Source: Aurantibacillus circumpalustris
Lineage (GTDB): Bacteria; Bacteroidota; Bacteroidia; B-17B0; Aurantibacillaceae
Direction of reading: 5' to 3'
Length of the DNA stretch: 64,000 nt
NCBI RefSeq assembly: GCF_029625215.1
Contig: NZ_CP121197.1
Location: forward strand, 434,001 to 498,000
Translations under genes and position numbers: made by a program
Notes under the pieces: generated by a model
Seen by the model: the letters and a program-made list of their open reading frames with translations, nothing else
Told to the model about the DNA's origin: nothing
The model's database searches: none
Shown here: positions 1 through 8,754 of the stretch, in pieces
Numbering within the stretch: the first letter of the stretch is position 1
Layout: every line of letters begins with the position of its first letter

Positions 1-1
1 A

Positions 2-826
2 AATGATATAAAATTTCCTCGGCAAATTGTAGGTCGGTATTATCATGAACATTTTGAAAAGAAAACACACATTCAATTTCCAATTATCTATCCGGGTGAT
101 TATTTTATTGATACTACATTTCATAAAAAGTCTAAATACCATGCCAATAAAGATGATCACGAAATTTATAGCGATTTAGATAAGGTATTCAGCAAAGAAA
201 TTATCATTGCAAATCAAATAAATTTTACAAATGAAGATGAGATGAGCGAATTACAGACTAAACTCACCTTTTGGCTAAACAAAAATAAAAAGTTATACAA
301 CCCTAAAGTTATTGAAGACTCAATTTTTAGCATAAAGTTTACGGATGTGAAGAAAAATAATTATTTTAATATATCATTAAAGAATAAAATGCCTGAGGTT
401 AATAGAAGTAATTATTCAAAAAAAGAAGACCGTCTTATAATTACAACAAAAGCTAAACTACTATCTCTAAACCTTGATAAAATATGGGGGGGAGATGTTC
501 TATCAATAGGCTACGCGATAGATATAGAAGTGTTTGAGGAGTTGTCTCTTGAAAAGAACTTAGATATTGTTTGCGTTAGACTTATTACACGTTATCCCAT
601 TTTTAAAGACGATGTAACACATAATACTAGTAGAGTTTTAAAATATTATTTCAATAATCCATCTCTTACTAACTTATGGATTACTCAAAAAATAAAACTA
701 CGTCCCTACGTAAATAAATATCCATTTAATGAGCGCGATCATTGGATTACATATAGCAAATGCGATTTGTGTCAGGTTTGCAAAATGCCGGAATTAGATT
801 TTGAGAAATTACAATCTTCCGATTAA
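2..826 (+). CDS. Unrecognised protein, 5'-truncated by the window edge
   Basis: The frame that ends at 826 is open all the way to the left edge of the window (codons from base 2), so the ATG at 242 is probably an internal methionine and the true start lies outside. About 274 residues are visible. They are polar and charged, with no signal peptide or membrane segment. Near the C-terminus there is a WGGDVLSIG stretch and then a CDLCQVCK cysteine cluster that could bind a metal. I do not recognise the family. A WGGD/LxIG-like end reminds me of the tail of some metallo-beta-lactamase-fold enzymes, but the part that would hold the metal site is not in the window, so this is only a guess. Confidence 0.7.
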   Translation, partial: NDIKFPRQIVGRYYHEHFEKKTHIQFPIIYPGDYFIDTTFHKKSKYHANKDDHEIYSDLDKVFSKEIIIANQINFTNEDEMSELQTKLTFWLNKNKKLYNPKVIEDSIFSIKFTDVKKNNYFNISLKNKMPEVNRSNYSKKEDRLIITTKAKLLSLNLDKIWGGDVLSIGYAIDIEVFEELSLEKNLDIVCVRLITRYPIFKDDVTHNTSRVLKYYFNNPSLTNLWITQKIKLRPYVNKYPFNERDHWITYSKCDLCQVCKMPELDFEKLQSSD

Positions 827-898
827 TTTTATTAGGAATGTATTACTTGTCTGCTGGACGAGTCCACCTCAATAAATACTAAACACATATTAAACACC

Positions 899-922
899 AT
901 AAACCCGACAACAATCGGTTAT
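899..922 (-). terminator. Weak hairpin downstream of murF-alr
   Basis: ATAAaCCcGA pairs with TCGGTTAT around a CAACAA loop, with two bulged bases. It lies between the end of the first gene and the end of murF-alr, which converge here. There is no clean T-tract, so a terminator role is tentative. Confidence 0.25.
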
Positions 923-993
923 AAGTATTTAAAAGCGTATCTAATTGTTTAACAATGATAAAAGAAATTCCAAATCAGTAAAGATCAAAAGTC

Positions 994-3441
994 CTACTCC
1001 TGCACATAAACCCTCTTCACTCTTGCAGATACACTAGTAAGCACCTCATATGAAATAGAGTTGATTGCTTGCGCCATGACATTAATTTGTTCGGCATTTT
1101 CAAAAATAATAACCTCCTCACCTTCGTTACATCTAATAGCGGTAACATCCACCATGCACATGTCCATACAAATATTACCAACCGTTTTACAAAAAGTGTT
1201 TTGAATATACACGCCGTGTTTACCATTACCTAAGGCGCGACTAAAACCATCTGCATATCCAATTGGAATGGTAGCTATTTTAGTATCGCTGTTAATTTTT
1301 CCACTACGGTTATAACTCACGGTTTGCCCTTTTACAACATTTTTAATCTGACTGATACGTGTTTTTAGAGTGCCAACATTTTTTAGTTTGTTTTGTTCTT
1401 TTTCATTCACTCCTACTCCGTACATGCCAATTCCCAAACGCACCATGTTATAATGCGCTTCTTTAAAACGTGTAATGGCTCCTGAATTGCAAATGTGTTT
1501 TATAACAGTGTAGCCTAATCCTTTTTCTAATAAATTATAAGCACTTTCAAAAATTCGGATTTGCTCTTTTGTGAATGCATCCAAATCAGGATTGTCTGAA
1601 CCAGATAAGTGCGAAAAAACAGATTGCACTTTTAATTGTGGCGTTCTTTGAAGTTCCTTTAATAATTCATTGAAGTCTTGTTCTTCAAATCCTAAACGAT
1701 GCATGCCCGTGTCTATTTTAAGATGGACTGGATATGGCTCTGTAATGCCCATAGAATCCAACTTAGCAACGAAGGATCTGAGCACTTTAAAATGATAGAT
1801 CTCTGGTTCAAGCTGATAATTTATAATATCTTCAAAGGCGTCTTCTTCCGGACTCATGACCATAATTGGTAAAGAAATATGGGAAGCTCTTAACTCTACT
1901 CCTTCATCCGCATAAGCAACGGCCAAATAATCCACACCCATGTGCTGCAATGTTCGTGCGATTTCTGTACTGCCACTGCCGTAACCCATGGCTTTTACCA
2001 TTCCCATAATTTTTACTTCTTTAGAAATTAAAGAGCGGTAATAATTTACGTTTTCAGTGAGTTTGTTTAAATCAATTTCGAAAACGGTATCGTGACTTTT
2101 TAATTGTAGCAAACGACTAATGTTTTCAAAACCAAAACTCCGTCCGCCTTTAAGTAAAATACCTGCGTCGCTGAATTGATAATTGATAAAGCGAAACTGT
2201 TCAATGAAATTCTGCGTGCTTTCAAAAAATAAAGAATTGCTTTTAAATAAAGGTTTGTGTTGAATTATTTCTTTTCCAATTCCTACAACCAAATCAATCT
2301 CGTATTGCGAAAACAAGTCAGCCAAGTTATGATACAAGTCTGAAGGGCTAATGCCAGACTGTTCAATATCCGAAACAATTACCATTTTCTTTAAACGGTT
2401 ATTTTGTTGCTGCAAGTGTGTTAAAGCGATTTTAAGAGAATCGAGATCTGAATTATAATAATCGTTTATAATTAAAGAATTATGGATCCCCTTTTTTATT
2501 TCTAAACGTAAGGCAACCGGTTGAAGCAATTTTATTTTTTCAGCTATTTCTTTTTCTTTGAAACCTAAATGTAGCATTACCCCCACACAGGCGGCAGTGT
2601 TGCTAAGAGACGCTAAATCAGAAAAAGGGATTTTAAAAGTATGGTCAACATTTTTAGATTTAAGATGTAACGTATTGTTTTCGAACTTTACTTTTAAGTC
2701 TGCGTCATTATACTCAGAGACAAAAACTGATTTTTTTTGTAGTGATTCTGAAATTTTATTTTTTTCTAATCCGGAAATAATTAAAGCATCACTCCCTAAA
2801 AGTAATTTTATTTTTTCCTGAATTTTTTCTTCGCGATTTTTAAACCCTTCATCATGAGCTGAACCAATAGAAGTGAGCACTCCTATCGTTGGTCGGATAA
2901 TGGAAGCAAGTGTTTCCATCTCGCCAGGCTGAGAAATTCCAGCTTCAAAAATAGCAAGTGTGTGTGAGGCATTTAAATTTAAAACACTTAATGGTACGCC
3001 AATTTGCGAATTGTAACTTTTTGGACTTCTACAAATAGAATAATTAGTTTTTAATAGTTGATACAACCATTCCTTTACAACTGTTTTACCATTACTACCA
3101 GTAATGCCAATAACAGGAATCGAAAATTGTTGTCGATGATACGCGGCAAGTTGCTGAATGGTTTTAAGTGGGTCTATGGAAACAAGAAATGAAATATTAG
3201 AATCGCTATAAGGTGATGTATTAAAATCGTTTTCGGAAATTAAAAACGACGTCACACCTTTTTCGATCAATTCAGGGATATAATTATGTCCATTGTTTCT
3301 TTCTGTTCTTAAAGCAATAAATAAAGTTTCATTCGAGTAAAGCACACTTCTGCTATCATTTAGGAAATGGTGAATGCTGTAATTGTTCTTGCCAACAAGC
3401 TTAATGTTTGTTATTTCTGCTATTTGATCGAGCGTGTACAT
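994..3441 (-). CDS. murF-alr: Bifunctional MurF ligase / alanine racemase
   Basis: This is a fusion of UDP-MurNAc-tripeptide:D-Ala-D-Ala ligase with a PLP-dependent alanine racemase, so one cytoplasmic protein makes D-Ala and also adds D-Ala-D-Ala to the peptidoglycan precursor. Residues 1-450 are MurF; the ATP-binding loop GITGSNGKT is at 112-120 and a late KGGRSFGFE is near 432. The racemase begins near 451 (VFEIDLNKL). The PLP lysine is K483 in MVKAMGYGSG, which replaces the more usual VKANAYGHG. The catalytic tyrosine region VSY is at about 708-710 and is followed by IGYADGFSR. The fusion is known to be common in Bacteroidota. D-Ala-D-Ala ligase itself is not in the window. A good -7 element lies upstream at 3476-3483. 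Confidence 0.96.
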   Translation of the reverse strand: MYTLDQIAEITNIKLVGKNNYSIHHFLNDSRSVLYSNETLFIALRTERNNGHNYIPELIEKGVTSFLISENDFNTSPYSDSNISFLVSIDPLKTIQQLAAYHRQQFSIPVIGITGSNGKTVVKEWLYQLLKTNYSICRSPKSYNSQIGVPLSVLNLNASHTLAIFEAGISQPGEMETLASIIRPTIGVLTSIGSAHDEGFKNREEKIQEKIKLLLGSDALIISGLEKNKISESLQKKSVFVSEYNDADLKVKFENNTLHLKSKNVDHTFKIPFSDLASLSNTAACVGVMLHLGFKEKEIAEKIKLLQPVALRLEIKKGIHNSLIINDYYNSDLDSLKIALTHLQQQNNRLKKMVIVSDIEQSGISPSDLYHNLADLFSQYEIDLVVGIGKEIIQHKPLFKSNSLFFESTQNFIEQFRFINYQFSDAGILLKGGRSFGFENISRLLQLKSHDTVFEIDLNKLTENVNYYRSLISKEVKIMGMVKAMGYGSGSTEIARTLQHMGVDYLAVAYADEGVELRASHISLPIMVMSPEEDAFEDIINYQLEPEIYHFKVLRSFVAKLDSMGITEPYPVHLKIDTGMHRLGFEEQDFNELLKELQRTPQLKVQSVFSHLSGSDNPDLDAFTKEQIRIFESAYNLLEKGLGYTVIKHICNSGAITRFKEAHYNMVRLGIGMYGVGVNEKEQNKLKNVGTLKTRISQIKNVVKGQTVSYNRSGKINSDTKIATIPIGYADGFSRALGNGKHGVYIQNTFCKTVGNICMDMCMVDVTAIRCNEGEEVIIFENAEQINVMAQAINSISYEVLTSVSARVKRVYVQE

Positions 3442-3475
3442 AAATGTGAAGTGTTATAAAAATCCCTATATGCTG

Positions 3476-3483
3476 CAAAGTTA
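3476..3483 (-). promoter_or_regulatory. -7 promoter element of murF-alr
   Basis: Read on the minus strand this is TAACTTTG, a full match to the Bacteroidota -7 consensus TAnnTTTG, about 35 bases before the murF-alr ATG. The nearest upstream TTG (3510-3512) is 26 bases away, further than the usual 19-21, so the -33 box is unclear. Confidence 0.4.
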
Positions 3484-3580
3484 AGACATTGTTTAAAAGC
3501 CGTGTAAAACAAAGCTTAAAAGTAGTTTAAGATGTAACAAAATCAAATTATTTTAGGCTTTACTAACAAACTATTATCAC

Positions 3581-4192
3581 ATGTCATCAGATAAACTATT
3601 AAGTAGGATCCAATTACAAATAAACGAACTTGCACCAGCTCTTGAGTTGTTTGTTGACGAGACCATACAGCCATCTGTGCAAGACTGTGAGAATCTTCAA
3701 AGGCTTTTGGGAGGAATACAAGAAAACCTTGCGGTTTATAAGTACAACAAGCAAAACAAAGAGTTGTCGCCAAGCTTCAACATCCATGCCCGATTAAGTG
3801 AGAAGGAAGGTTTAGAAGAGAAGAAGGCTGAAACTCAAGAAGCCACAAAACCCCAGAAAGAAGAAAAAACAGAAGCTCTTGCCACTAAAACGTACCATGT
3901 TAGCTCTGAAATTCATCCTACAGAAGCACCAATAAAACAAAACGCGCAAACAGAACTCGCCAAACCACGAGCAACTCTTTCAGTAGGTATTAATGATAAG
4001 TTCCGTTTTATGAATGAACTTTTTTCACAAAATTCTACTGAATACAATATAGCTATTGAACAAATTAATAACGTGACTAGCTGGAACGAAGCGGAGATTT
4101 ACCTAAACAGCCTTAAGAATGTTTATGAATGGGACGAAAAAAATGAAGCCGTTATCTATTTTTTCAGCGTTGTGAAAAAGTGCTTTAAATAA
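3581..4192 (+). CDS. Conserved Bacteroidota protein of unknown function
   Basis: 203 residues with two parts. The N-terminal 60 residues look helical. A low-complexity linker rich in Lys, Glu and Ala (about 70-125) separates them from a compact C-terminal region (about 130-203) that begins LSVGINDKFRFMNELF and ends in a helical segment with W and F residues. I remember this C-terminal pattern (GINDKF.F..ELF) from unnamed Bacteroidota proteins, but I know no function. There is no signal peptide. It is transcribed away from murF-alr and is followed after 24 bases by the M28 peptidase gene, so the two may share a transcript. Confidence 0.8.
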   Translation: MSSDKLLSRIQLQINELAPALELFVDETIQPSVQDCENLQRLLGGIQENLAVYKYNKQNKELSPSFNIHARLSEKEGLEEKKAETQEATKPQKEEKTEALATKTYHVSSEIHPTEAPIKQNAQTELAKPRATLSVGINDKFRFMNELFSQNSTEYNIAIEQINNVTSWNEAEIYLNSLKNVYEWDEKNEAVIYFFSVVKKCFK

Positions 4193-4216
4193 AATTCTAA
4201 TTTCCTTAAAGGAATC

Positions 4217-5359
4217 ATGCGTTTACTAGCTTTTGCTTTTCTTCTCTTATTATTCTCGCAGGCTGTCGCTCAAGATACTGTGTATGCGAGAAAAGTGATT
4301 CGTCATTTGACTTCTGAAAAATGTTTTGGAAGAGGTTATGTGAAAAATGGACTTTGCGAAGCCGAAAAATTTATCACTTCAGAATTAAAAAATCAAAAGC
4401 CAAATTCTTTGTTTGGAAAAAGCTACACGCAATCCTTTTTCCATCCGGTTAATACTTTTCCAAGTAGCTGCGAACTAAGTATCAATGGCAAATTATTGAA
4501 GCCAGGTGAAGATTTTATTCTTAGTCCTGAAGCCTGCTCTTCCAAAGGAAAATTTTCTCTTCAAAAAGTAGATACGACACATTTTATTTACGCTGAAGAT
4601 CCAAAGATATCATTGAGTCTTAAAAACAAATTAACTTATAGTGTTGGCCGAGAAGTTGCAGGTTTTTGTGGAATAGAAATTGATCGCACAAAATTTAAAG
4701 AAGAGCCAAAAGAAATAGAAGTAAACATTAAAAACAAATTCGTTTCTAAATTTGAAAGTAAAAACATTGGTTGTTTTATAAATGGTTCGCTTAACTCAGA
4801 TAGTTTGATTGTTTTCTCAGCGCATTACGATCATTTGGGCGGAATGGGAAAATCCACATTTTTTCCGGGAGCCAATGACAATGCCAGTGGTGTGAGTGTG
4901 ATCTTAAATCTGATCAAGTATTACCAAGCACATCCACCAAAATATAAAACAGTTTTTCTATTTTTTGCAGGCGAAGAAGCCGGATTATTGGGTTCTAAAT
5001 TTTTTGTAGAAAGCAATATGATAGATCTTTACAAAATTAAATTTTTGGTAAACCTAGATTTGCTTGGAACTGGAGATGATGGAATAATGGTTGTAAACGG
5101 AGCGGTTTATGAAAAAGAATTTTCTCAGTTAGCGAAAATAAACGCCGAACAAAATCTGGTGAAAGAAATTAAAAAACGTGGTAAGGCTTCTAATAGTGAT
5201 CACTACTGGTTCTCAGAAAAAGGGGTGCACTGTTTTTTTATCTATACAATGGGTGGAATAAAAGCTTACCATGATGTTTACGACATTGAAAAAACATTGC
5301 CACTAACAGATTATGTAGATGTGTTTCATCTTTTGACTGAGTTTATCTCGATGTTTTAA
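4217..5359 (+). CDS. Secreted M28-family zinc peptidase
   Basis: 380 residues with a clear signal peptide (first 19, ending SQAVAQ). The M28 di-zinc aminopeptidase signatures appear in order: AHYDHLGG (His ligand), GANDNASG (bridging Asp), GEEAGLLGS (Glu general base and Glu ligand), NLDLLGTG (Asp ligand) and a C-terminal YHDVYD (His ligand), with SDHYWF before it. All metal-site residues appear present. It probably removes N-terminal amino acids from peptides in the periplasm or outside the cell. Substrate preference cannot be read from the sequence. It converges with the LytTR gene, with 9 bases between the stops. Confidence 0.93.
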   Translation: MRLLAFAFLLLLFSQAVAQDTVYARKVIRHLTSEKCFGRGYVKNGLCEAEKFITSELKNQKPNSLFGKSYTQSFFHPVNTFPSSCELSINGKLLKPGEDFILSPEACSSKGKFSLQKVDTTHFIYAEDPKISLSLKNKLTYSVGREVAGFCGIEIDRTKFKEEPKEIEVNIKNKFVSKFESKNIGCFINGSLNSDSLIVFSAHYDHLGGMGKSTFFPGANDNASGVSVILNLIKYYQAHPPKYKTVFLFFAGEEAGLLGSKFFVESNMIDLYKIKFLVNLDLLGTGDDGIMVVNGAVYEKEFSQLAKINAEQNLVKEIKKRGKASNSDHYWFSEKGVHCFFIYTMGGIKAYHDVYDIEKTLPLTDYVDVFHLLTEFISMF

Positions 5360-5368
5360 TTCTACTTC

Positions 5369-6091
5369 TTAAAGTTTCTGAAACAAACTCATGATTTCCT
5401 TGTGGTATTGACGACTTATTGGCAATATTGTTTTATTAATAATTACTGAAGAGTTGTCAAAGCCCTCTACTCTGTCGATATTAACAATAAAAGATCTGTG
5501 AATTTTTTTAAAGACTGGGTTTTTTATTTGGTCTGAAAAATGATTTAAGTTATATGAGAGTGTATACGATTTACCTTCTGTGACCACCTCCGAATAGCTT
5601 CCCTTTGCTTCAATATATAGTATTGAATTAATGTCAATTCTTTTATAGTGGCTTCCATCTTTTACGAATACAGGGTGGTTCGTGTTAACTGGGGAAGCTA
5701 GAGAGGATTGAATTGCGTTTTTATTGTGCTTTTGACATCCAAGTTCTAAGGCTATTTTTACGTCATTTTTATTAAAAGGTTTAGATAGGAAAGCACATGG
5801 ACCCAAAGGCAGGGCTCTAGTAATCGTCGAAGGATCTGCACTTGCTGTTAAAAACATAAAAGGAATCTTTATAGTTTGGTTGAGTATTTGAACAATTTCA
5901 ATCCCGTCGAGCTTTCCTCTTAAACAAATATCCATGATTATAATGTCTGGTTGATGTTTATCAATATAAAGAAAACATTCTTCGAAATTGATAGCAATAC
6001 CTGAAACATCAAAACCACATTCCCGTAAAAAATCAGCAAGATCTTCTGCTACTAAGACCTCGTCTTCAACTATAAGCACTTTTATTTTCAT
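5369..6091 (-). CDS. LytTR-family response regulator (pair 1)
   Basis: 240 residues. The receiver domain covers about 1-120 with acidic pocket EDE at 9-11, phospho-acceptor D54 (IIIMDICLRG) and the conserved lysine in FLSKPFNKND. A LytTR DNA-binding domain covers about 135-240 (IEAKGSYSEVV, HRSFIVNIDRV). Its ATG lies inside the end of the upstream kinase gene (26-base overlap), which indicates translational coupling and a cognate pair. It is strongly similar to the regulator at 8029-8754 over the whole length. Targets are unknown. Confidence 0.95.
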   Translation of the reverse strand: MKIKVLIVEDEVLVAEDLADFLRECGFDVSGIAINFEECFLYIDKHQPDIIIMDICLRGKLDGIEIVQILNQTIKIPFMFLTASADPSTITRALPLGPCAFLSKPFNKNDVKIALELGCQKHNKNAIQSSLASPVNTNHPVFVKDGSHYKRIDINSILYIEAKGSYSEVVTEGKSYTLSYNLNHFSDQIKNPVFKKIHRSFIVNIDRVEGFDNSSVIINKTILPISRQYHKEIMSLFQKL

Positions 6092-7979
6092 TTAGCCATT
6101 GTAAAGTTATTGAATAATGTATTCCGTCGTTTTCTTCTATTGTTAGTTCTCCATTAAGTTGTCGTATCAATGCTTGTATAATTCTTAATCCAAATGAATT
6201 TGAAGATTGTACTTCAGAAATACCCCCGTGCCCGTTATCACTGACATTAAGCTGGAGCCATGTTTTATCTTTCACGAGCAATTGTATTTTCAACTCCAAT
6301 TTCACGGCTTCCTTTTTTGCATGCTTTAATGCATTAATAATTAGTTCATTTAATATTAAACCTACTGGAATTGCAGTATCAACATCCAAAATAATTTTTG
6401 GAAAATCTATTTCCAATTGTATCTCGTTAGAATGGATCCCAAAACTTTCAATTAAACCTTCAGAAAGTTTTTTCACATAATCTTTCATTTCAATGCCGCT
6501 AAATGAATTGGCACTATATAGCATTTTGTGAACCAACTCCATTGATCTTATCCGCTCCTTTCCCCTACGAATCTCCATTTTAGCATCCTCGCTCTTCATA
6601 CTCTTCTCTTGTAAACTTAATAAACTTGACACAACTTGAAGATTGTTTTTTACCCGATGATGAATTTCCGCAAGGAGTAATTCATTCTCAGTATTCTTCT
6701 TATCCACTAAAGATTTTTCATGATTTAATTCTTCGGTTCGTTGTTTTACAATCTGTTCAAGCTTTTCATTGCTCTCCTTTTGAAAACTTTGATTCGCTAC
6801 GAGTTGTTCAATATATAGTAATTCTGCTTTTCTTTTTTCGTCATAGTAGAGTTTGGTTGTATAACCCAAACCTACCGAAAAAATTAAAAGTTCGGCGGTA
6901 ATACCACACTCAACAAAATAGGCGTTATCCCAGCCTGGAAATAATTTTGCCTGTTCAATAATTCCACCAACAATAAGAAAACAGGAAGCAATAATGACAA
7001 TCTTTCCACGAAGATTTTTATTTTTTACTATATAAAATAGAATAAATAACATGAGAATTATTTCAAGGCTTAGGATCGTATCAATATAAACGTGAGAGTA
7101 AATAAAATCTAAACCCAATACATGTAATACCGTATTTATAACTAGTTCTGAACTTTTAAAAATAATTCCAACATTTAAAAGTTGGTACGCTCGCGGAACG
7201 AATTTTTTATATTCTCCAAATTGATTTAAAAAATAGAAATAGCTTATAAAAATAATGCTATACCATGTGTATGTGAGGTTAATGGGGATTTGATTAACAG
7301 ATGTAAATAGAGTTTGTAGTAATCCGAAATAATACAAGAAATAAATTAAAGCGCTGAATATATATACGGCGTATTTAAAATAGACTCTCCATCTTGTCAC
7401 AAAAAAAATAACCAAATTAAAAAGAAAAAGAAACGCGAAAAGTCCTAAAAAAAATGCCTGCGTATAATAAACTCGATTTGTGCTTTTTTCTAAGTACTGC
7501 TTTGAAACAAGTATAAGATCCAATTTATTTTCTTCCGCGCGGTTTAATTCATCTATTGAAACTGTAATCAATTTTTCTTCCTGTGGGGCTAAGCTTAGGT
7601 TAATGCAATTCAACCTTTCAAAGTAATTCTCCATTCGATTTGTTGTCGAAGACATAATATTAAAACTGTTAGCGGTAACATAACGATGTGGAAATTGTAG
7701 AATTCTAACAATAGTATCATTTGTACTATTAAAAATCGCAAGACTAAACTCCAGACTTTTATTTACCGGAAGTTTGTTAAGTACTTTTTGCAGTGGAATA
7801 AAACTATCACTTTCTGTTTTTTTGATCTGTAAATAAGAAATGAGGTCAATCTTATCTGCTCCGGAATTTAATTCATTAATAGTTAAACCATTTTGTGAAT
7901 TGAGAATATAGGATTGCAAAAGAAGCAAAAGAAATGATAAAAATCGCATCGTACGTTTATTCATGGTGCAACTATTCAT
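6066..7979 (-). CDS. 7TMR-DISM sensor histidine kinase (pair 1)
   Basis: 637 residues. A signal-like N-terminus is followed by an extracytoplasmic domain (about 30-165) of the 7TMR-DISM extracellular type, seven or eight hydrophobic segments (about 170-385) and a coiled coil (about 385-435). Then comes a HisKA_2 phospho-acceptor segment EIHHRVKNNLQ (His 440/441) and an ATPase domain with NELIINALKHA (N box) and VSDNGHGG (G1 box), ending SFGLRIIQAL. In-frame ATGs also lie at 7964 and 7949; the last would put the signal peptide at the very start. It follows the pair 2 regulator gene by 49 bases and overlaps its own regulator gene. The ligand is unknown; related sensors bind sugars or other small molecules. 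Confidence 0.93.
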   Translation of the reverse strand: MNSCTMNKRTMRFLSFLLLLLQSYILNSQNGLTINELNSGADKIDLISYLQIKKTESDSFIPLQKVLNKLPVNKSLEFSLAIFNSTNDTIVRILQFPHRYVTANSFNIMSSTTNRMENYFERLNCINLSLAPQEEKLITVSIDELNRAEENKLDLILVSKQYLEKSTNRVYYTQAFFLGLFAFLFLFNLVIFFVTRWRVYFKYAVYIFSALIYFLYYFGLLQTLFTSVNQIPINLTYTWYSIIFISYFYFLNQFGEYKKFVPRAYQLLNVGIIFKSSELVINTVLHVLGLDFIYSHVYIDTILSLEIILMLFILFYIVKNKNLRGKIVIIASCFLIVGGIIEQAKLFPGWDNAYFVECGITAELLIFSVGLGYTTKLYYDEKRKAELLYIEQLVANQSFQKESNEKLEQIVKQRTEELNHEKSLVDKKNTENELLLAEIHHRVKNNLQVVSSLLSLQEKSMKSEDAKMEIRRGKERIRSMELVHKMLYSANSFSGIEMKDYVKKLSEGLIESFGIHSNEIQLEIDFPKIILDVDTAIPVGLILNELIINALKHAKKEAVKLELKIQLLVKDKTWLQLNVSDNGHGGISEVQSSNSFGLRIIQALIRQLNGELTIEENDGIHYSITLQWLNENKSAYS

Positions 7980-8028
7980 TTTTAATCTAACTCGTTTTAA
8001 ATTGTTTTGGGTATATGTAAAAACCGTT

Positions 8029-8754
8029 TTACAGTTTCAGAAACATATTCATAATTTCCTTTTGATACTGCTTACTAACAGGAATTGGTATCTTATTAAT
8101 CAGTAGTGCTGAATTATCGATTCCTTCCACTTTATTCACATTTACTATAAACGAACGGTGAACGCGTTTAAAAACAGGATTATTTACCTGAGTCGCAAAA
8201 TAATTCAGATTATAAGAAAGTGTATACGATTTTGTAGTTGTTACAATCGTAGAATAGCTTCCTTTTGCTTCAATGTAAAGAACTAAGGGGACATCAATAC
8301 GTTTATACACTGAGCCGTCTTTAACAAATATGGAGTGATTAATCACATCATGATCCGCGGTTGCATTCTGAATAACCGTATCATTGTGTTTTTGACATGC
8401 AAGCTCAATGGCAATTTTTAAATCATTTTTATTAAAGGGTTTAGATATAAAAGCGTGCGGATTTAATGGCAATGCTCTATTCACAGTCATAGTATCTGTA
8501 TTAGCCGTTAGAAATATAAACGGAATTCTTTTTGTTTGATTTAGAATTTTTGCAATTTCAATGCCGTCTAATTTTCCCTGAATATTAATGTCCATTAAAA
8601 TAATATCTGGCTCGTTTTGATTGATCGATTCAAAACATTCTTCGTTTGTTGTTGCTATTCCTGTCACTTTAAATCCGCAATCTTTCATGTAACCCGCAAG
8701 ATCTTCTGCAACCAGAACTTCATCTTCAACAATTAAAATTTTTATTTCTGTCAT
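8029..8754 (-). CDS. LytTR-family response regulator (pair 2)
   Basis: 241 residues. The receiver domain has acidic residues near 10-12 and phospho-acceptor D55 (IILMDINIQG); the LytTR domain lies in the C-terminal 105 residues. The start codon overlaps the stop of the upstream kinase (ATGA, 4 bases). It is a close paralogue of the regulator at 5369-6091: both share LIVEDEVLVAEDLA, GKLDGIEI and the HRSFIVN segment. The two may bind similar sites. Confidence 0.95.
   Translation of the reverse strand: MTEIKILIVEDEVLVAEDLAGYMKDCGFKVTGIATTNEECFESINQNEPDIILMDINIQGKLDGIEIAKILNQTKRIPFIFLTANTDTMTVNRALPLNPHAFISKPFNKNDLKIAIELACQKHNDTVIQNATADHDVINHSIFVKDGSVYKRIDVPLVLYIEAKGSYSTIVTTTKSYTLSYNLNYFATQVNNPVFKRVHRSFIVNVNKVEGIDNSALLINKIPIPVSKQYQKEIMNMFLKL

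Noticed and set aside
242-826. The ATG at 242 as the start of the first gene
   Set aside because: The same frame stays open to the left window edge with good coding character, so this is the 3' part of a longer gene.
848-872. TGGACGAGTCCA considered as part of a ribozyme or RNA gene
   Set aside because: The short palindrome lacks the conserved core of a hammerhead ribozyme and of tRNA; no second stem is visible.
2558-2821. Plus-strand frame inside murF-alr
   Set aside because: It is antisense to the strongly conserved MurF domain and has no recognisable protein pattern; the same holds for the other antisense frames inside the ClpX, SpoIIE, TonB and T9SS genes.
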